From contig NZ_CP022162.1 in the NCBI RefSeq assembly GCF_003293595.1, forward strand, positions 30,345 to 94,344: a stretch of 64,000 bases of DNA, in the 5' to 3' direction. Numbering within the stretch: the stretch's first letter is position 1; the number at the start of each line of letters is the position of its first letter. Shown here one piece after another: positions 26,856 through 37,195 of the stretch. A model generated the notes under the pieces. That model saw nothing but the letters and a program-made list of their open reading frames with translations, did no database searches and was not told where the DNA came from. This DNA comes from Microbacterium sp. PM5 (GTDB lineage: Bacteria > Actinomycetota > Actinomycetes > Actinomycetales > Microbacteriaceae). The translations under genes and the position numbers were made by a program.

Positions 26856-28306
26856 TCACCGAAAGCGCACTGCTCGAGAAGGTTCCCCGCGGGCTGTTCA
26901 TCGGCGGCGAGTGGGTCGACGGCTCGGCCGGCACCTTCCCCGTCGTCGACCCCGCGACCGGTGACACCCTCGTCGAGATCGCGGACGCGTCGCCCGAGGA
27001 CGGCATCCGCGCCCTGGACGCGGCGGTCGCGGCGCAGGAGGAATGGGCGGCGACGGCGCCGCGGCGCCGCAGCGACATCCTCCGCCGGGCCTTCGACCTG
27101 CTGATGGAGCGCGCCGACGAGATCGCGCTGCTGATGACGCTGGAGATGGGAAAGCCGCTCGCGGAGGCGCGTGGCGAGATCACCTACGGCGGCGAGTTCC
27201 TGCGCTGGTTCAGCGAAGAGGCGGTGCGCATCTCGGGCCGGTTCGGCTCGAATCCCGAGGGCACGGGACGCATGATCGTCAGCCAGCGCCCCGTCGGCCC
27301 CTGCTTCTTCATCACCCCGTGGAACTTCCCGCTCGCGATGGCCACCCGCAAGATCGCCCCGGCGCTCGCCGCCGGGTGCACCGTGGTCATCAAGCCGGCC
27401 GAGCTCACCCCCCTGACGACGCTCGCCTTCGTCGACATCCTGGTCGAGGCGGGGCTTCCCACCGGCGTGGTCAACGTCGTCACCACGACCCGCTCGGCGG
27501 CGCTGTCGGCACCCATCATCGCCGACCCGCGCCTGCGCAAGCTCTCGTTCACCGGCTCGACGCCGGTCGGCAAGAAGCTCATCGCCCAGGCGGCCGAAGG
27601 CGTGCTGCGCGTGTCGATGGAACTGGGCGGCAACGCCCCGTTCGTCGTGTTCGACGATGCCGACCTCGACAAGGCCGTCGACGGCGCGATGCTCGCCAAG
27701 TTCCGCAACATCGGGCAGGCCTGCACCGCCGCCAACCGCTTCATCGTGCACACCTCCGTCGCCGACGAGTTCGCGCGCCGTGTCACCGAACGCGTGAACG
27801 CGATGCGCGTGGGACGGGGAACCGAGGAGGGCGTGCAGATCGGTCCGCTGATCGACGCGAAGGCCGTGGAAGGTGCCGAAGCGCTCGTCTCGGATGCCGT
27901 CGCGCGCGGCGCGCGCCTGCTCACGGGCGGATCTGCCGTCGACGGGCCGGGAACGTTCTTCGAGCCCACGGTGATCACCGACGTGGTCGGCGGCAGCGAC
28001 ATCCTCCGCGAGGAGATATTCGGCCCCGTGCTCGCGATCGCGACGTTCACCGACGAGGACGAGGCGGTGCGCCTCGCCAACGACACGGAGTACGGGCTGG
28101 TGTCCTACGTCTTCACCGAGGATCTCGCGCGCGGCATGCGGATGATCGATCGCCTGGAAACCGGCATGATGGGCCTGAATGCAGGGGTCGTCTCGAACGC
28201 GGCCGCGCCGTTCGGCGGCGTGAAGCAGTCGGGCGTGGGCCGTGAGGGAGGCCTCGAAGGCATCCACGAGTTCCTCTCGACCAAGTACACGCTGATCCCC
28301 GCCTGA
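26852..28306 (+). CDS. NAD(P)-dependent aldehyde dehydrogenase, succinate-semialdehyde dehydrogenase-like
   Basis: A 484-residue aldehyde dehydrogenase with full active site: Asn158 in ITPWNFP, Glu257 in SMELGGNAP and Cys291 in GQACTAANR. The start is TTG 26852, supported by GAAGGAGG ending seven bases upstream and by overlap with the permease stop. The pattern MELGGNAPFVVFDDADLD matches GabD, so it would oxidise succinic semialdehyde; 4-aminobutanal is an alternative, since a second dehydrogenase follows. Located in the polyamine operon. Confidence 0.88.
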   Translation: MITESALLEKVPRGLFIGGEWVDGSAGTFPVVDPATGDTLVEIADASPEDGIRALDAAVAAQEEWAATAPRRRSDILRRAFDLLMERADEIALLMTLEMGKPLAEARGEITYGGEFLRWFSEEAVRISGRFGSNPEGTGRMIVSQRPVGPCFFITPWNFPLAMATRKIAPALAAGCTVVIKPAELTPLTTLAFVDILVEAGLPTGVVNVVTTTRSAALSAPIIADPRLRKLSFTGSTPVGKKLIAQAAEGVLRVSMELGGNAPFVVFDDADLDKAVDGAMLAKFRNIGQACTAANRFIVHTSVADEFARRVTERVNAMRVGRGTEEGVQIGPLIDAKAVEGAEALVSDAVARGARLLTGGSAVDGPGTFFEPTVITDVVGGSDILREEIFGPVLAIATFTDEDEAVRLANDTEYGLVSYVFTEDLARGMRMIDRLETGMMGLNAGVVSNAAAPFGGVKQSGVGREGGLEGIHEFLSTKYTLIPA

Positions 28307-28367
28307 TCCCTGCCCGATCCCCACTGACGCGAACCGACCCTCAGTCGACACGAAACGGAGAACGACG

Positions 28368-29732
28368 ATGACGTATGCGGTTGTGAATCCCGCCACCGGC
28401 CAGACCCTCGCCACCTATCCCGACTTCACGGCCGACGAGGTCGAGGCCGCCGTCGCCGCCGCGCACGAGGCGGCACAGACATGGGGACGCACGTCCACGC
28501 CGGCGGAGCGTGCGGTCCTGCTGCGTCGGGTCGCCGAACTGCATCGCGAGCGCCGCGACGAGATGGCCGCGATCATCGTGCGGGAGATGGGCAAACCGCT
28601 CGCTGCGGCCGAGGGCGAGGTCGACTTCGCGGCCGACATCACGGAGTTCTACGCCGATCACATCGACGAGATCACCGGCGACCGGCCCATCGACATCCTC
28701 GGGGAGGGCACCGCGGTGATCCGCCGCTCGCCTCTGGGCGTGCTTCTGGGCATCATGCCGTGGAACTTCCCGTACTACCAAGTCGCCCGCTTCGCGGCGC
28801 CGAACCTGGCGATCGGCAACACCATCCTGCTCAAGCACGCACCGCAGTGTCCGCAGTCCGCGGCTGCGATCGCCCAGATCTATGCCGACGCGGGCTTCCC
28901 CGTCGGCGCGTACGTGGACGTTCGTCTCACCAACGACCAGGCCGCGGAGGTCATCGCCGATCGTCGTGTGCACGGCGTCTCGGTGACCGGCAGCGAGCGC
29001 GCCGGTGCCGCCGTCGCCGAGATCGCCGGGCGCAACCTCAAGAAGGTCGTTCTCGAGCTGGGCGGATCCGACCCGTTCATCCTGCTGTCGACCGACGACC
29101 TCGACGCGGCGGTGCAGGCCGCCGTCGATGCGCGCCTGGACAACAACGGACAGTCCTGCAACGGCGCCAAGCGCTTCCTCGTCGCCGACGAGCTCCACGA
29201 CGCTTTCGTCGAGAAGTTCGCGGCCGCGCTGGAGGGGGCCAAGGTCGGCGATCCCTTCGCCGAGGACACGGTCCTGGGGCCGCTCTCCTCGCTCGCCGCC
29301 GCCGAGCGGCTTCAGGACCAGGTCGACCGCGCCGTCGCGCAGGGCGCGACCGTCGTCACGGGGGGCTCGCGCGACGGGGCGTTCTTCCCCGGCACGGTGA
29401 TCACAGGTGTGACGGCCGACATGGACGCGTATCGCGAGGAGTTCTTCGGACCCGTCGGCGTCGTCTATCGGGTCAGCGGCGAGGACGAGGCGATCGAGAT
29501 CGCCAACGGCACCGAGTTCGGTCTGGGCTCCTACGTCTTCACCACCGACGAGGAGCAGGCGGAACGCATCGCCGATCGCATCGACGCCGGCATGGTCTAC
29601 GTCAACATCGTCCTCGCCGACTCGCCCGAGCTTCCCTTCGGCGGCATCAAGCGCAGCGGCACCGGACGCGAGATGGGGCTGCTGGCCGCCGAGGAATTCG
29701 TCAACAAGAAGCTCATCCGTATCGCCGGCTGA
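28368..29732 (+). CDS. Aldehyde dehydrogenase, GabD2-like
   Basis: A 454-residue aldehyde dehydrogenase, short N-terminus. Catalytic residues Asn133 ([14 protein letters not shown]), Glu230 ([11 protein letters not shown]) and Cys264 ([10 protein letters not shown]). [11 protein letters not shown] and [13 protein letters not shown] are typical of the short succinate-semialdehyde dehydrogenase group. ACGGAGAA precedes ATG 28368. With the previous dehydrogenase it can supply two oxidation steps of the putrescine pathway, 4-aminobutanal to GABA and succinic semialdehyde to succinate; which enzyme does which is not decided by sequence. Confidence 0.87.
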   Translation: MTYAVVNPATGQTLATYPDFTADEVEAAVAAAHEAAQTWGRTSTPAERAVLLRRVAELHRERRDEMAAIIVREMGKPLAAAEGEVDFAADITEFYADHIDEITGDRPIDILGEGTAVIRRSPLGVLLGIMPWNFPYYQVARFAAPNLAIGNTILLKHAPQCPQSAAAIAQIYADAGFPVGAYVDVRLTNDQAAEVIADRRVHGVSVTGSERAGAAVAEIAGRNLKKVVLELGGSDPFILLSTDDLDAAVQAAVDARLDNNGQSCNGAKRFLVADELHDAFVEKFAAALEGAKVGDPFAEDTVLGPLSSLAAAERLQDQVDRAVAQGATVVTGGSRDGAFFPGTVITGVTADMDAYREEFFGPVGVVYRVSGEDEAIEIANGTEFGLGSYVFTTDEEQAERIADRIDAGMVYVNIVLADSPELPFGGIKRSGTGREMGLLAAEEFVNKKLIRIAG

Positions 29733-29737
29733 CGCGC

Positions 29738-29771
29738 CGGTGCTGCCGGTCGGCTCAGGCCGGCAGCACCG
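29738..29771. terminator. Bidirectional hairpin between convergent genes
   Basis: Arms CGGTGCTGCCGG (29738-29749) and CCGGCAGCACCG (29760-29771) form a perfect 12-bp stem with a ten-base loop, spanning the stop codon of the TPR gene. It lies between the aldehyde dehydrogenase and the converging TPR gene; no clear T-run follows. Confidence 0.55.
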
Positions 29772-32556
29772 CGCGGACGTCCGCGGCCTCGCCGTGGCGC
29801 CCGAGCGCCTCGAGCAGGTCGCCGAGCTCGAGCGCGACGGCCTGCCGCAGCGGCTCCGCGTCGCTCGCGTGCTCGAACGCCGCGCGGTAGAGCGCGACGG
29901 CGTCGTCGGCGCGCTCGGCTTCGCGCAGCACCCGCGCCGCCAACAGCTCGGACCCTCCGGCGGATGCCGGGTCGCCGGCATCCGCGAACGTGTCCGCGGC
30001 CTGCAGCGCAGTCGCCACGGCGGCATCGGTCTGTCCCTGACCGGCGAGTAGCCGGGCGCGCGTGTCCAGGACGTCGGCCACGAACCACGTCGCCTCGTGC
30101 CGGCGGCCGAGCTCCAGCGCTTCGTCGATGAGCGTCACCGCCTCGTCGTCGCCGCGCTGCTGGTGCGCCTGCGCGAGCACGTGCAGGCCGTCGGCGAGCA
30201 GTCCCACTTCGTCCTCGTTGCCGCGGACGAGATCGACGGCCTCGGTGAGAACCTCGATGGCGTCGTCCGTGGCCCCGAAGCGACCGAGCAGGCGTCCCTG
30301 CTGCACGAGCGCGTACGCGCGTCCGACGGCGTCCTCGGCCTCTTCTCGGAGGTCGGCCGCGTAGGCCCAGGCGCCGACCGCGTTGCCGTACTCCTCGGCG
30401 GCATGCAGCGCCTGAGCGAGCAGCACCGCGGTCAGAGCCCGCGATCCCGGCTCCACGCCGTTCTCGCTCTCTTCGCGCAGCACGTCGTTGAGCGTGTCCA
30501 CCGCTTCCGCAGCGTAACCGGCCGCCAGCATCGCGCGGCCCTGGCGGAAGCGCACGTCGACGCTGGGCAGACCCACCGCGTCGCGCCGCTCCGCCGCGAC
30601 CCGGTAGCGGCTCACGGCGGCCGAGGGCTCGCCGTCGTCCTCGTGCAGCATGGCCGCCAGCAGGAACATCTCCGAGACCATCGCGTCGTCCACACCGATC
30701 GATACCGCGACCCGCGCCGCCTCGTCGGCGGCCGCGGCACCCTCCGTGAACTCCTCGGCGACCCCGTGCAGACGGGCACGGGTCGCGAGCACCCGCACCC
30801 GGCGCCCGTCCTCGAGCGCAGGGTCGCCGAGCAGCGCGTCGAGCAGGCCGGCGCCGCCGGCCGTGTCGCCGTCGGCGGAGACGGCGTCGGCCTCCAACAG
30901 GCGCATGCCGTGAGCGCGGCGGGTGTCGCCGGCCTGAGCGAACAGTGCGGCGGCGGCGCGGGCGGGCTCGGCGGCGTCGGCGTGTGCGCCCGCCCACATC
31001 CGGCCGATCGCGAGCGTCGACAGCAGGTCGGCGCGCTCGAGGAGGTGCTCGTCGCCGAGCGCGTCGAGCTCCTCCTGCACCCGCGGCAGCGATTCGACGA
31101 GGTCGACGCCGAAGAGCACGAGTCCGAGACGCTCCTCGAGGCCCGCCTGCACGTCGCGGCCCGCCTCTCGGAGCACCGCGAGACGGGCCGGCAGTTCTGC
31201 CGCGGCCTCCTCGGTGCGTCCGTATGAGCACAGGGCCGACAGCAGGTGCGAACTCAGTGCGACGCGGTCCTCGCCGACGGCGTCCGGAAGCGCTGCGCGG
31301 ATCGCGTCGATCGCGGCGCTCGAGCCGGCGCCGGTCAGCACCAGCGCGTGCTGCACGCGCTCCTCGGGCGTCCGTGCAGACGGAGCCGGGGAGGTGGCGC
31401 GCGCGGAGAACTCGTGCGAGTGGATCGGCACGTCGTAGCGTTCGCGCGCGGCGGCGCGCAGGCGGGCGAGGGCGCGTCGATGCGCGTCGGTGCCGTTGCG
31501 CGCGTCGAACGCGGCGGCGATCGTGTCGGCGAGCTCCCACGCGCGGCTCGCCAGGGCAGACGCGGTCCACGCTCCATCGTGCGGGCCCCACAATGCGACG
31601 AGGTCTTCCGCGTCGGAACCGCGCACCGGGGTGTCGGGGTGGCCCGCGGCGGCGACCGCGTCCAGGCCGACGGCGAAGGACGCGAGAGCGGTCTCGTGCG
31701 CGGCGGCATCCAGCCCGTCGTGGACGAGCCAGGGCAGGTGCTTCTCCACCAGCGCCAGAGCGCGGGCCTCGTTGCCGGTCACCGCGCAGAAGACGACGTT
31801 GTCGGCGATGATGGCGAGGTTGGCGGGGTTGTCCTTCGCGAGCCGGTAGCTGCGCAGGTGGGCCGCCCGCGCCTGGTCGAGCATGCCGGCGCGAAGGTAG
31901 GGCAGCAGGATGCGGGCGAGGGCGTGCTCGGGCTCCTCGCCGCACGAGAACCCGCCGTCGATCATCTCCTGCACCAGACGGATGGCGTCCTCTTCCCGCC
32001 CCGTCTCGGCGAAGAAGCCGGCGAACTGGCTGCGCACGCAGGCATCGCAGTGGCTGTAGTTGTCGCGCGGCGTCGCCTCCAGAGCGCGCTGCAGTGCGGT
32101 CGCCTCCTCGACGCGTCCGGCCGACCAGGCATCTTCGAAGCGCGCCATCAGCACGCCCGACTCGCCGACACCCGCGCGGCGGTAGTGCTCGTGCATGTCA
32201 TCGAGCACAGCGGCGATCTGGGCGGGAGCGAACTCGGGGGAGTTGGACAGCGCGCCGGCCATCCACTTGTACTGCCAGAGCAGATCGCCCGCGGGCTCGA
32301 GCACGGCGGGAAAGCGCTCGGGGTCGGCGTCGTGGTGGGCCAGGCACCACGCGAACGAGGTCAGCATGAGGTCGGTGTCGCCCGACATGTTCGCGCTCGA
32401 CGTCTGTCGCAGTCGCGCCTCGTACTCGAGGCGCTCGTCGCCGCTCTCCTGCGCCAGCGCGACGGCCTCGGCGACGAGAGCCCGCTCCTCGGGGCCCCAG
32501 GGCGTGCGGTCGATCTCGTCGAAGAGGGCGCGGATGCGGGTGCCGTAGCTCGTCAT
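29755..32556 (-). CDS. Large TPR-repeat protein coupled to an Hsp90-family gene
   Basis: A 933-residue cytoplasmic, all-helical protein, mainly acidic, rich in A, E, L and R. Many 34-residue TPR-like helix pairs can be seen (for example [77 protein letters not shown]). A CDAC motif occurs near residue 178. The start ATG overlaps the stop of the Hsp90-family gene (ATGA), so both are made together. An upstream in-frame start was rejected because it would cover that gene. TPR domains are common Hsp90 partners, but no specific binding residues are proven here. Confidence 0.85.
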   Translation of the reverse strand: MTSYGTRIRALFDEIDRTPWGPEERALVAEAVALAQESGDERLEYEARLRQTSSANMSGDTDLMLTSFAWCLAHHDADPERFPAVLEPAGDLLWQYKWMAGALSNSPEFAPAQIAAVLDDMHEHYRRAGVGESGVLMARFEDAWSAGRVEEATALQRALEATPRDNYSHCDACVRSQFAGFFAETGREEDAIRLVQEMIDGGFSCGEEPEHALARILLPYLRAGMLDQARAAHLRSYRLAKDNPANLAIIADNVVFCAVTGNEARALALVEKHLPWLVHDGLDAAAHETALASFAVGLDAVAAAGHPDTPVRGSDAEDLVALWGPHDGAWTASALASRAWELADTIAAAFDARNGTDAHRRALARLRAAARERYDVPIHSHEFSARATSPAPSARTPEERVQHALVLTGAGSSAAIDAIRAALPDAVGEDRVALSSHLLSALCSYGRTEEAAAELPARLAVLREAGRDVQAGLEERLGLVLFGVDLVESLPRVQEELDALGDEHLLERADLLSTLAIGRMWAGAHADAAEPARAAAALFAQAGDTRRAHGMRLLEADAVSADGDTAGGAGLLDALLGDPALEDGRRVRVLATRARLHGVAEEFTEGAAAADEAARVAVSIGVDDAMVSEMFLLAAMLHEDDGEPSAAVSRYRVAAERRDAVGLPSVDVRFRQGRAMLAAGYAAEAVDTLNDVLREESENGVEPGSRALTAVLLAQALHAAEEYGNAVGAWAYAADLREEAEDAVGRAYALVQQGRLLGRFGATDDAIEVLTEAVDLVRGNEDEVGLLADGLHVLAQAHQQRGDDEAVTLIDEALELGRRHEATWFVADVLDTRARLLAGQGQTDAAVATALQAADTFADAGDPASAGGSELLAARVLREAERADDAVALYRAAFEHASDAEPLRQAVALELGDLLEALGRHGEAADVRAVLPA

Positions 32557-34385
32557 GATTCTCCTTGTTCTTCGTCGGTCTGGGCGCGCAGGGCGTGCTC
32601 GAGCAGCTCTGACAGCGAGGTGGTCATGAGCGCGCGGTCCGCCGCGCCGAGGGGGTGGTGTCCGGCCAGCAGCGACTGCACGTACAGCAGCCGCACGCTC
32701 AGCGCGAAGACCCGCTCGCCGGTGTCGCGGGGTGTCGTCGCGAGCCGGCGTACGAGATCGTTGTTCCAGTTCAGGCACAGCCGCGACGCCGAGGCCGCCG
32801 ACCGCTCCCCGTCCCGGGCGACCGCGGCGGCGCGGTCGAGCACGCCTCCCCAGAGGGTCCCACCCGCGCTGCGCGCCCGTCCCCGGTCGAGGGCGCGCAG
32901 CACGGCCGGGTCCGAGACGAACAGCCCCGGCAGCTCGGTGCGCTCGAACACGCGCACGATGACCTCGACGTCGGCCAGCGTCGCCGCCGCGCGCCGTTCG
33001 AGGGCGACCGCCGCGTCGCGATCGTCGAGCGGGGGAAGATCGAGACGGTCGATCTCATCGACGACGTCGACACGCTCGACGGTGATCTCGGGGAACAGCC
33101 TCGGCAGCAGGCGCACGAGATCGGCGTCATAGACATAGCCGCCGTCCACCAGCACACCGCTCGTGTCGGCGACGCTCGCGACCTGACGGAACTCGTCGAC
33201 CGTCTCCGTGTAGCGCACGTGCGGATAGCGCCGCACCAGCTCTTCGATGCGCAGCCGTCCCTGCGTGGTCTCCACCGACAGCCATCGCACGATGAAGCGG
33301 GCGAGCTCGTCGTCGTGGCGCACGAGCGACTTCAGCGCCACCTCGTGGATCGCCACGAACTGCGCCAGGCGTGCCGGGTCGTGCAGCGCCAGTTCGAGGA
33401 TCCACCGGCGGATGCCGTCGCCGAGCTCTCGCCGCGTCTGCTCGAGGGCATCGTCATCGACCAGCGATTCCCGGCTGGCGGTGGGGTGCAGGCCCTCCGA
33501 ATCGATCACGGCCCGAGCGAAGAACGCCCAGTCGGGGAGGATGTCGTCGGCCCGCTCGGTCAGCAGCATCCGGTGCAGGTATACCCGCGTGCTCTGCCGG
33601 CCCGACGGGGGAGGGGCATAAGGCAGCACGTAGGCGACCCCTCGCGTCAGGGTGGCCGGCACCGACAGCGCGATGGCGTCCAGAGGCTCGGCGCCGATGA
33701 GGTCGCGGCCGTAGGCGAGGCGGGCGTCGCGGTCGTCGGCGAGGAACGGCGGCTCGGTCGTGATCGTCATCTCGCCGCCGGCGGGCAGGTCCACCACGAT
33801 CGTCACCGGCAGATAGGCCGCGAACGTCTCGGCCAGCTCGCGCACCGTGGCGGTCTCGACCAGCGTCCGTGTCTCCGCGCGGGGGGACAGGTGCACGCTC
33901 GTGCCGACGGGAATGTCCTGCGTGCACGGCCCGACGCGGAACGTGCCGTCGGAATGGCCCACCCACTCCACCGCCTCGCCGGTGACCGCGCTGCGGGAGC
34001 GGATGACGATGGTGTCGCAGACCATGAAGCACGACAGCATCCCGATGCCGAACTGCCCGAGGTAGTCCCCGCGCGGCAGATCGAAGATGTCGCGCTTGGA
34101 GCTGCGGCCGACGGTGGCGAGCAGGTCGGCGACCTCGGCGGCCGTCAGGCCCACGCCGTCGTCGCGGAGGACGAACTCGTCGGATGCCGCGCTGACGGGC
34201 GTGATCCGCACACGCCCGCCCCCGCCGTCGACGCCTCGACGGGCACTGATCGCGTCGACAGCGTTCTGCAACAGCTCCCGCAGGTACACCCGGGGACCGG
34301 AGTAGATGTGTCGGCTGAGCAGGTCGATGACCCCGCGCAGATCGACCTGGAACTGATGGGCGGCGGCGTTCTCGTTCAGCGTCAT
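32553..34385 (-). CDS. Hsp90-family ATPase (HtpG paralogue)
   Basis: A 610-residue protein with an N-terminal GHKL ATPase: LRELLQNAVDAISARR (Asn and Asp of the ATP site) near 38-52, LRDDGVGLTAAEVADLLATVGRSSKR near 73-98, DYLGQFGIGMLSCFM near 106 and GTSVHLSP near 162. A middle domain follows with a catalytic-loop-like DWAFFARAVIDSEGLHPTASRESL. The C-terminal part after residue about 400 differs strongly from E. coli-type HtpG. The C-terminal tail is EEQGES, without MEEVD. First gene of a two-gene unit with the TPR protein. Role unknown; a specialised chaperone is the natural reading. Confidence 0.88.
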   Translation of the reverse strand: MTLNENAAAHQFQVDLRGVIDLLSRHIYSGPRVYLRELLQNAVDAISARRGVDGGGGRVRITPVSAASDEFVLRDDGVGLTAAEVADLLATVGRSSKRDIFDLPRGDYLGQFGIGMLSCFMVCDTIVIRSRSAVTGEAVEWVGHSDGTFRVGPCTQDIPVGTSVHLSPRAETRTLVETATVRELAETFAAYLPVTIVVDLPAGGEMTITTEPPFLADDRDARLAYGRDLIGAEPLDAIALSVPATLTRGVAYVLPYAPPPSGRQSTRVYLHRMLLTERADDILPDWAFFARAVIDSEGLHPTASRESLVDDDALEQTRRELGDGIRRWILELALHDPARLAQFVAIHEVALKSLVRHDDELARFIVRWLSVETTQGRLRIEELVRRYPHVRYTETVDEFRQVASVADTSGVLVDGGYVYDADLVRLLPRLFPEITVERVDVVDEIDRLDLPPLDDRDAAVALERRAAATLADVEVIVRVFERTELPGLFVSDPAVLRALDRGRARSAGGTLWGGVLDRAAAVARDGERSAASASRLCLNWNNDLVRRLATTPRDTGERVFALSVRLLYVQSLLAGHHPLGAADRALMTTSLSELLEHALRAQTDEEQGES

Positions 34386-34483
34386 ACCTCGGTGTGGAGC
34401 GTCGGGGACCTGTCCAGGCTATTCGAGAATTTTGCCCGGCGCGCAGGCTGGCGATCCGGTCGCGAGCGGAGAATGATGTGGCC

Positions 34484-34918
34484 ATGGACACCTCGGATGC
34501 GGTCAGCTTCCTCGATGACCGGCAGTGCTGGCAGCGGCTTGCGGAACAGGAACTCGGACGCCTGGTGACCCATGTCGGCGCCGTGCTGGACATCTTCCCC
34601 GTGAACTACATCGTCGACGGCGACAGTGTGGTGTTCCGCACGGCGGAGGGCAGCAAGTTGACCGAGCTGACGATCAACGACGACGTCCTGTTCGAGGTCG
34701 ACGAGTACAGCGACACCGACGCGTGGAGCGTCGTGATCCGCGGGCACGCGCAGCGGCTCACGACCGCCGACGAGGTCCGCGCCGCGGACGAGCTGGGTCT
34801 TCGGCCCTGGATCCCCACCGTGAAGTACAACTATGTCCGGGTGCGCGCGGCATCCGTGTCGGGCCGAGACTTTCGCAGGGGGCCCGAACCCGACCGCTAC
34901 GGGGTGCAGCAGTACTGA
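34484..34918 (+). CDS. Pyridoxamine 5'-phosphate oxidase-like flavin-binding protein
   Basis: A 144-residue split-beta-barrel flavoprotein. ECWQRLAEQELGRLVTH-like N-terminus (LDDRQCWQRLAEQELGRLV), PVNYIVDGDSVVFRTAEGSKL with the FMN-binding R-T-x-x-G-x-K pattern near residue 52, and WSVVIRGHAQRLTTADE near 85, as in small actinobacterial PPOx/nitroreductase-type proteins. Starts at ATG 34484 and is divergent from the Hsp90-family gene. No partner gene; probable F420- or FMN-dependent reductase, substrate unknown. Confidence 0.85.
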   Translation: MDTSDAVSFLDDRQCWQRLAEQELGRLVTHVGAVLDIFPVNYIVDGDSVVFRTAEGSKLTELTINDDVLFEVDEYSDTDAWSVVIRGHAQRLTTADEVRAADELGLRPWIPTVKYNYVRVRAASVSGRDFRRGPEPDRYGVQQY

Positions 34919-35049
34919 CGGTTCGCGCGTCCAGATGGCATGACGTACACTGGACAGTGCAGTTGAAGTCTGCATTCTTTCGCCGTGCCCGCGCTTCGCG
35001 TGACGTTCGGGCAGGGAAGCGGTCTTCACCCCGGGATCTCACGATCTCT

Positions 35050-35122
<73 letters not shown>

Positions 35123-35218
35123 CGCGTCAGCGATCAGCTGACACCGCAGGTCGCGCCGGTTCACGCCGGCGTGGGAAGCAAGTCCGAGCACGTCCGAGCA
35201 CGTCACATGGGTGGGTAC

Positions 35219-35482
35219 ATGGTCCAGGAAGAGGCGCACGGCGAGGTCGTCGCAGCAGGCGGCACGCCCCGTGAGAAGAAGCTGAACTTCTTCCAGCGGA
35301 TCGCGCTCTTCATCCGCCAGGTCTTCGGCGAACTCCGCAAGGTCGTCACCCCGACGCGTCAGGAGCTCCTGAAGTTCACCGGTGTGGTCCTCGGCTTCGT
35401 GGTCGTGATGATGGCCGTCGTCTACAGCCTCGACTTGCTCTTCACCTGGGTGGTGCAGGTCGTCTTCGGCACACCGAGCTGA
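35219..35482 (+). CDS. secE: Preprotein translocase subunit SecE
   Basis: An 87-residue subunit of the SecYEG channel. The amphipathic KLNFFQRIALFIRQVFGELRKVVTPTRQELLKFT is followed by one TM helix (residues about 55-80). ATG 35219 is preferred; ATG 35207 four codons upstream is in frame. The RBS is weak in either case, and a direct repeat of GTCCGAGCAC lies before it. Followed by nusG after 53 bases, standard secE-nusG order. Confidence 0.93.
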   Translation: MVQEEAHGEVVAAGGTPREKKLNFFQRIALFIRQVFGELRKVVTPTRQELLKFTGVVLGFVVVMMAVVYSLDLLFTWVVQVVFGTPS

Positions 35483-35535
35483 TCCAGCCGACGCCTGAGC
35501 TGTCACCGCACGACCCCCGAGGGAAGAGGACATAC

Positions 35536-36606
35536 GTGTCTGAGAAGTACACCGACGACGTCGACTGGGCCACCGCCGCCGAGCAGTCCAGTGAGGACGA
35601 CGAGGCGCAGGAAGGCAACATCCTCGCCGCCGAGGAGCGCTCCTCGGAGCCTGCAGAGCACCTCGCCGTACACGTCGTCGACGATGAAGACGACGTCGAG
35701 GGCGAAGACGAAGACATCGACATCGACGACCCGGAGGCAGACGCCATCGTGAACGACGCACTCGAGATCGACGAGGCGGCCGAGGCCGAGGCTGCCGCTG
35801 AGGTGCTCACCGACGCGCTCGCCGAGGAAGAAGCCGAGGCCGCCGCCCAGGCTGCCGAGGAGATCGCGCCGTACGACGGCCCCGACGTGAATGGCGAGCC
35901 GGACGCGCCCGCGCTGGACGAGGAGTTCGTCGCCGAGGTCTCTGCGGTCGGCGACGTCGTCGACGCCGCGGAGGACGCGACCCCCGACGACCCCTACGAG
36001 GCCTTCCGCGCCGAACTGCGTTCGCTGCCCGGCAAGTGGTACGTGATCCACTCCTACGCGGGCTTCGAGCGCAAGGTGAAGGCGAACATCGAGCAGCGTA
36101 AGAACTCGCTCGAGGTCGAAGAGGACATCTATCAGGTCGAGGTCCCGATGGAGGACGTCGTCGAGATCAAGAACGGCCAGCGCAAGATGGTCAACCGGGT
36201 GCGCATCCCGGGCTACGTCCTCGTGCGGATGGAGCTGAACGAAGACACCTGGTCGGTCGTGCGTCACACGCCCGGCGTCACCGGCTTCGTCGGCAACGCG
36301 CACAACCCGACGCCGCTGCGGTTCGAAGAAGCCTTCAACATGCTGAAGTCGCTCGTGCAGGTCACCGAGACGGCCCCCGTCAAGGGCGCCGCCGGCAAGG
36401 GGGCGTCGGCTCCCGCGCGCAGCGTCATCACCGAGGTCGACTTCGAGATCGGCGAGACCATCACGATCAAGGAAGGCTCGTTCGCGGGCCTGCCCGGATC
36501 GATCAGCGAGATCAAGCCGGAGAGCGGCAAGCTCACCGTGCTCGTCTCCCTCTTCGAGCGTGAGACGCCGGTCGAGCTGTCGTTCGACCAGGTCACCAAG
36601 CAGTGA
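35536..36606 (+). CDS. nusG: Transcription termination/antitermination protein NusG
   Basis: A 356-residue NusG, about 170 residues longer than the E. coli protein because of an acidic, alanine-rich N-terminal extension (residues 1-155). The core NGN domain starts at GKWYVIHSYAGFERKVKANIEQR; the C-terminal KOW domain has FEIGETITIKEGSFAGLPGSISEI. Start GTG 35536 follows GGGAAGAGGA. Actinobacterial NusG proteins commonly have such extensions. Binds RNA polymerase, promotes elongation and termination. Confidence 0.95.
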   Translation: MSEKYTDDVDWATAAEQSSEDDEAQEGNILAAEERSSEPAEHLAVHVVDDEDDVEGEDEDIDIDDPEADAIVNDALEIDEAAEAEAAAEVLTDALAEEEAEAAAQAAEEIAPYDGPDVNGEPDAPALDEEFVAEVSAVGDVVDAAEDATPDDPYEAFRAELRSLPGKWYVIHSYAGFERKVKANIEQRKNSLEVEEDIYQVEVPMEDVVEIKNGQRKMVNRVRIPGYVLVRMELNEDTWSVVRHTPGVTGFVGNAHNPTPLRFEEAFNMLKSLVQVTETAPVKGAAGKGASAPARSVITEVDFEIGETITIKEGSFAGLPGSISEIKPESGKLTVLVSLFERETPVELSFDQVTKQ

Positions 36607-36610
36607 TCCC

Positions 36611-36638
36611 TACCGGATGCCGCGGCATCCGGTAGAAT
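36611..36638. promoter_or_regulatory. Perfect palindrome overlapping a -10-like box before rplK
   Basis: A 24-base perfect inverted repeat with arms TACCGGATGCCG and CGGCATCCGGTA (36611-36634) lies just after nusG. Its end overlaps TAGAAT (36633-36638), a good -10 box for rplK, but no convincing -35 was found. It could be an intercistronic hairpin. Confidence 0.5.
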
Positions 36639-36750
36639 CATCAGGTTGCGCGCGCGTCGCGCGACATCCCCACCACCTTTCGGGTCCGCCGATCGTGTGG
36701 AAGCGCGCCCCGAGGCTCCGGCCGACGTGCGCTCGACAGAAGGAAAGAGA

Positions 36751-37182
36751 ATGGCACCGAAGAAGAAGGTGACCGGCCTGATCAAGCTTCAGATCAACGC
36801 CGGTGCCGCCAACCCGGCGCCGCCGATCGGCCCCGCGCTCGGTCAGCATGGCGTCAACATCATGGAGTTCTGCAAGGCGTACAACGCCGCGACGGAGTCG
36901 CAGCGCGGCAACGTCATCCCCGTGGAGATCACCGTCTACGAGGACCGCAGCTTCACGTTCATCCTGAAGACCCCGCCCGCCGCGGAGCTCATCAAGAAGG
37001 CCGCCGGCGTGCAGAAGGGCTCCAAGACCCCTCACACCGTCAAGGTCGCGAAGCTCACCAAGGACCAGGTCCGTCAGATCGCCGAGACGAAGATGCCCGA
37101 CCTGAACGCGAACGACATCGAGGCCGCCTCGCTGATCATCGCCGGCACCGCCCGCTCCATGGGCATCACGGTCGAGGACTGA
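36751..37182 (+). CDS. rplK: 50S ribosomal protein L11
   Basis: A 143-residue L11. [42 protein letters not shown] is the family's N-terminal domain; the C-terminal rRNA-binding part has [31 protein letters not shown]. The 144 bases to nusG hold a palindrome. GAAGGAAAGAGA supports ATG 36751. Confidence 0.97.
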   Translation: MAPKKKVTGLIKLQINAGAANPAPPIGPALGQHGVNIMEFCKAYNAATESQRGNVIPVEITVYEDRSFTFILKTPPAAELIKKAAGVQKGSKTPHTVKVAKLTKDQVRQIAETKMPDLNANDIEAASLIIAGTARSMGITVED

Positions 37183-37195
37183 GGGGGAACGCACA

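Noticed and set aside
32557..32778. Longer start of the TPR gene
   Set aside because: The extension would overlap the coding region of the Hsp90-family gene on the same strand in another frame; the ATGA overlap is the likely junction.
36639..36750. Riboswitch or L11-type leader before rplK
   Set aside because: No conserved structure could be recognised by eye beyond the palindrome; a covariance search would be required.
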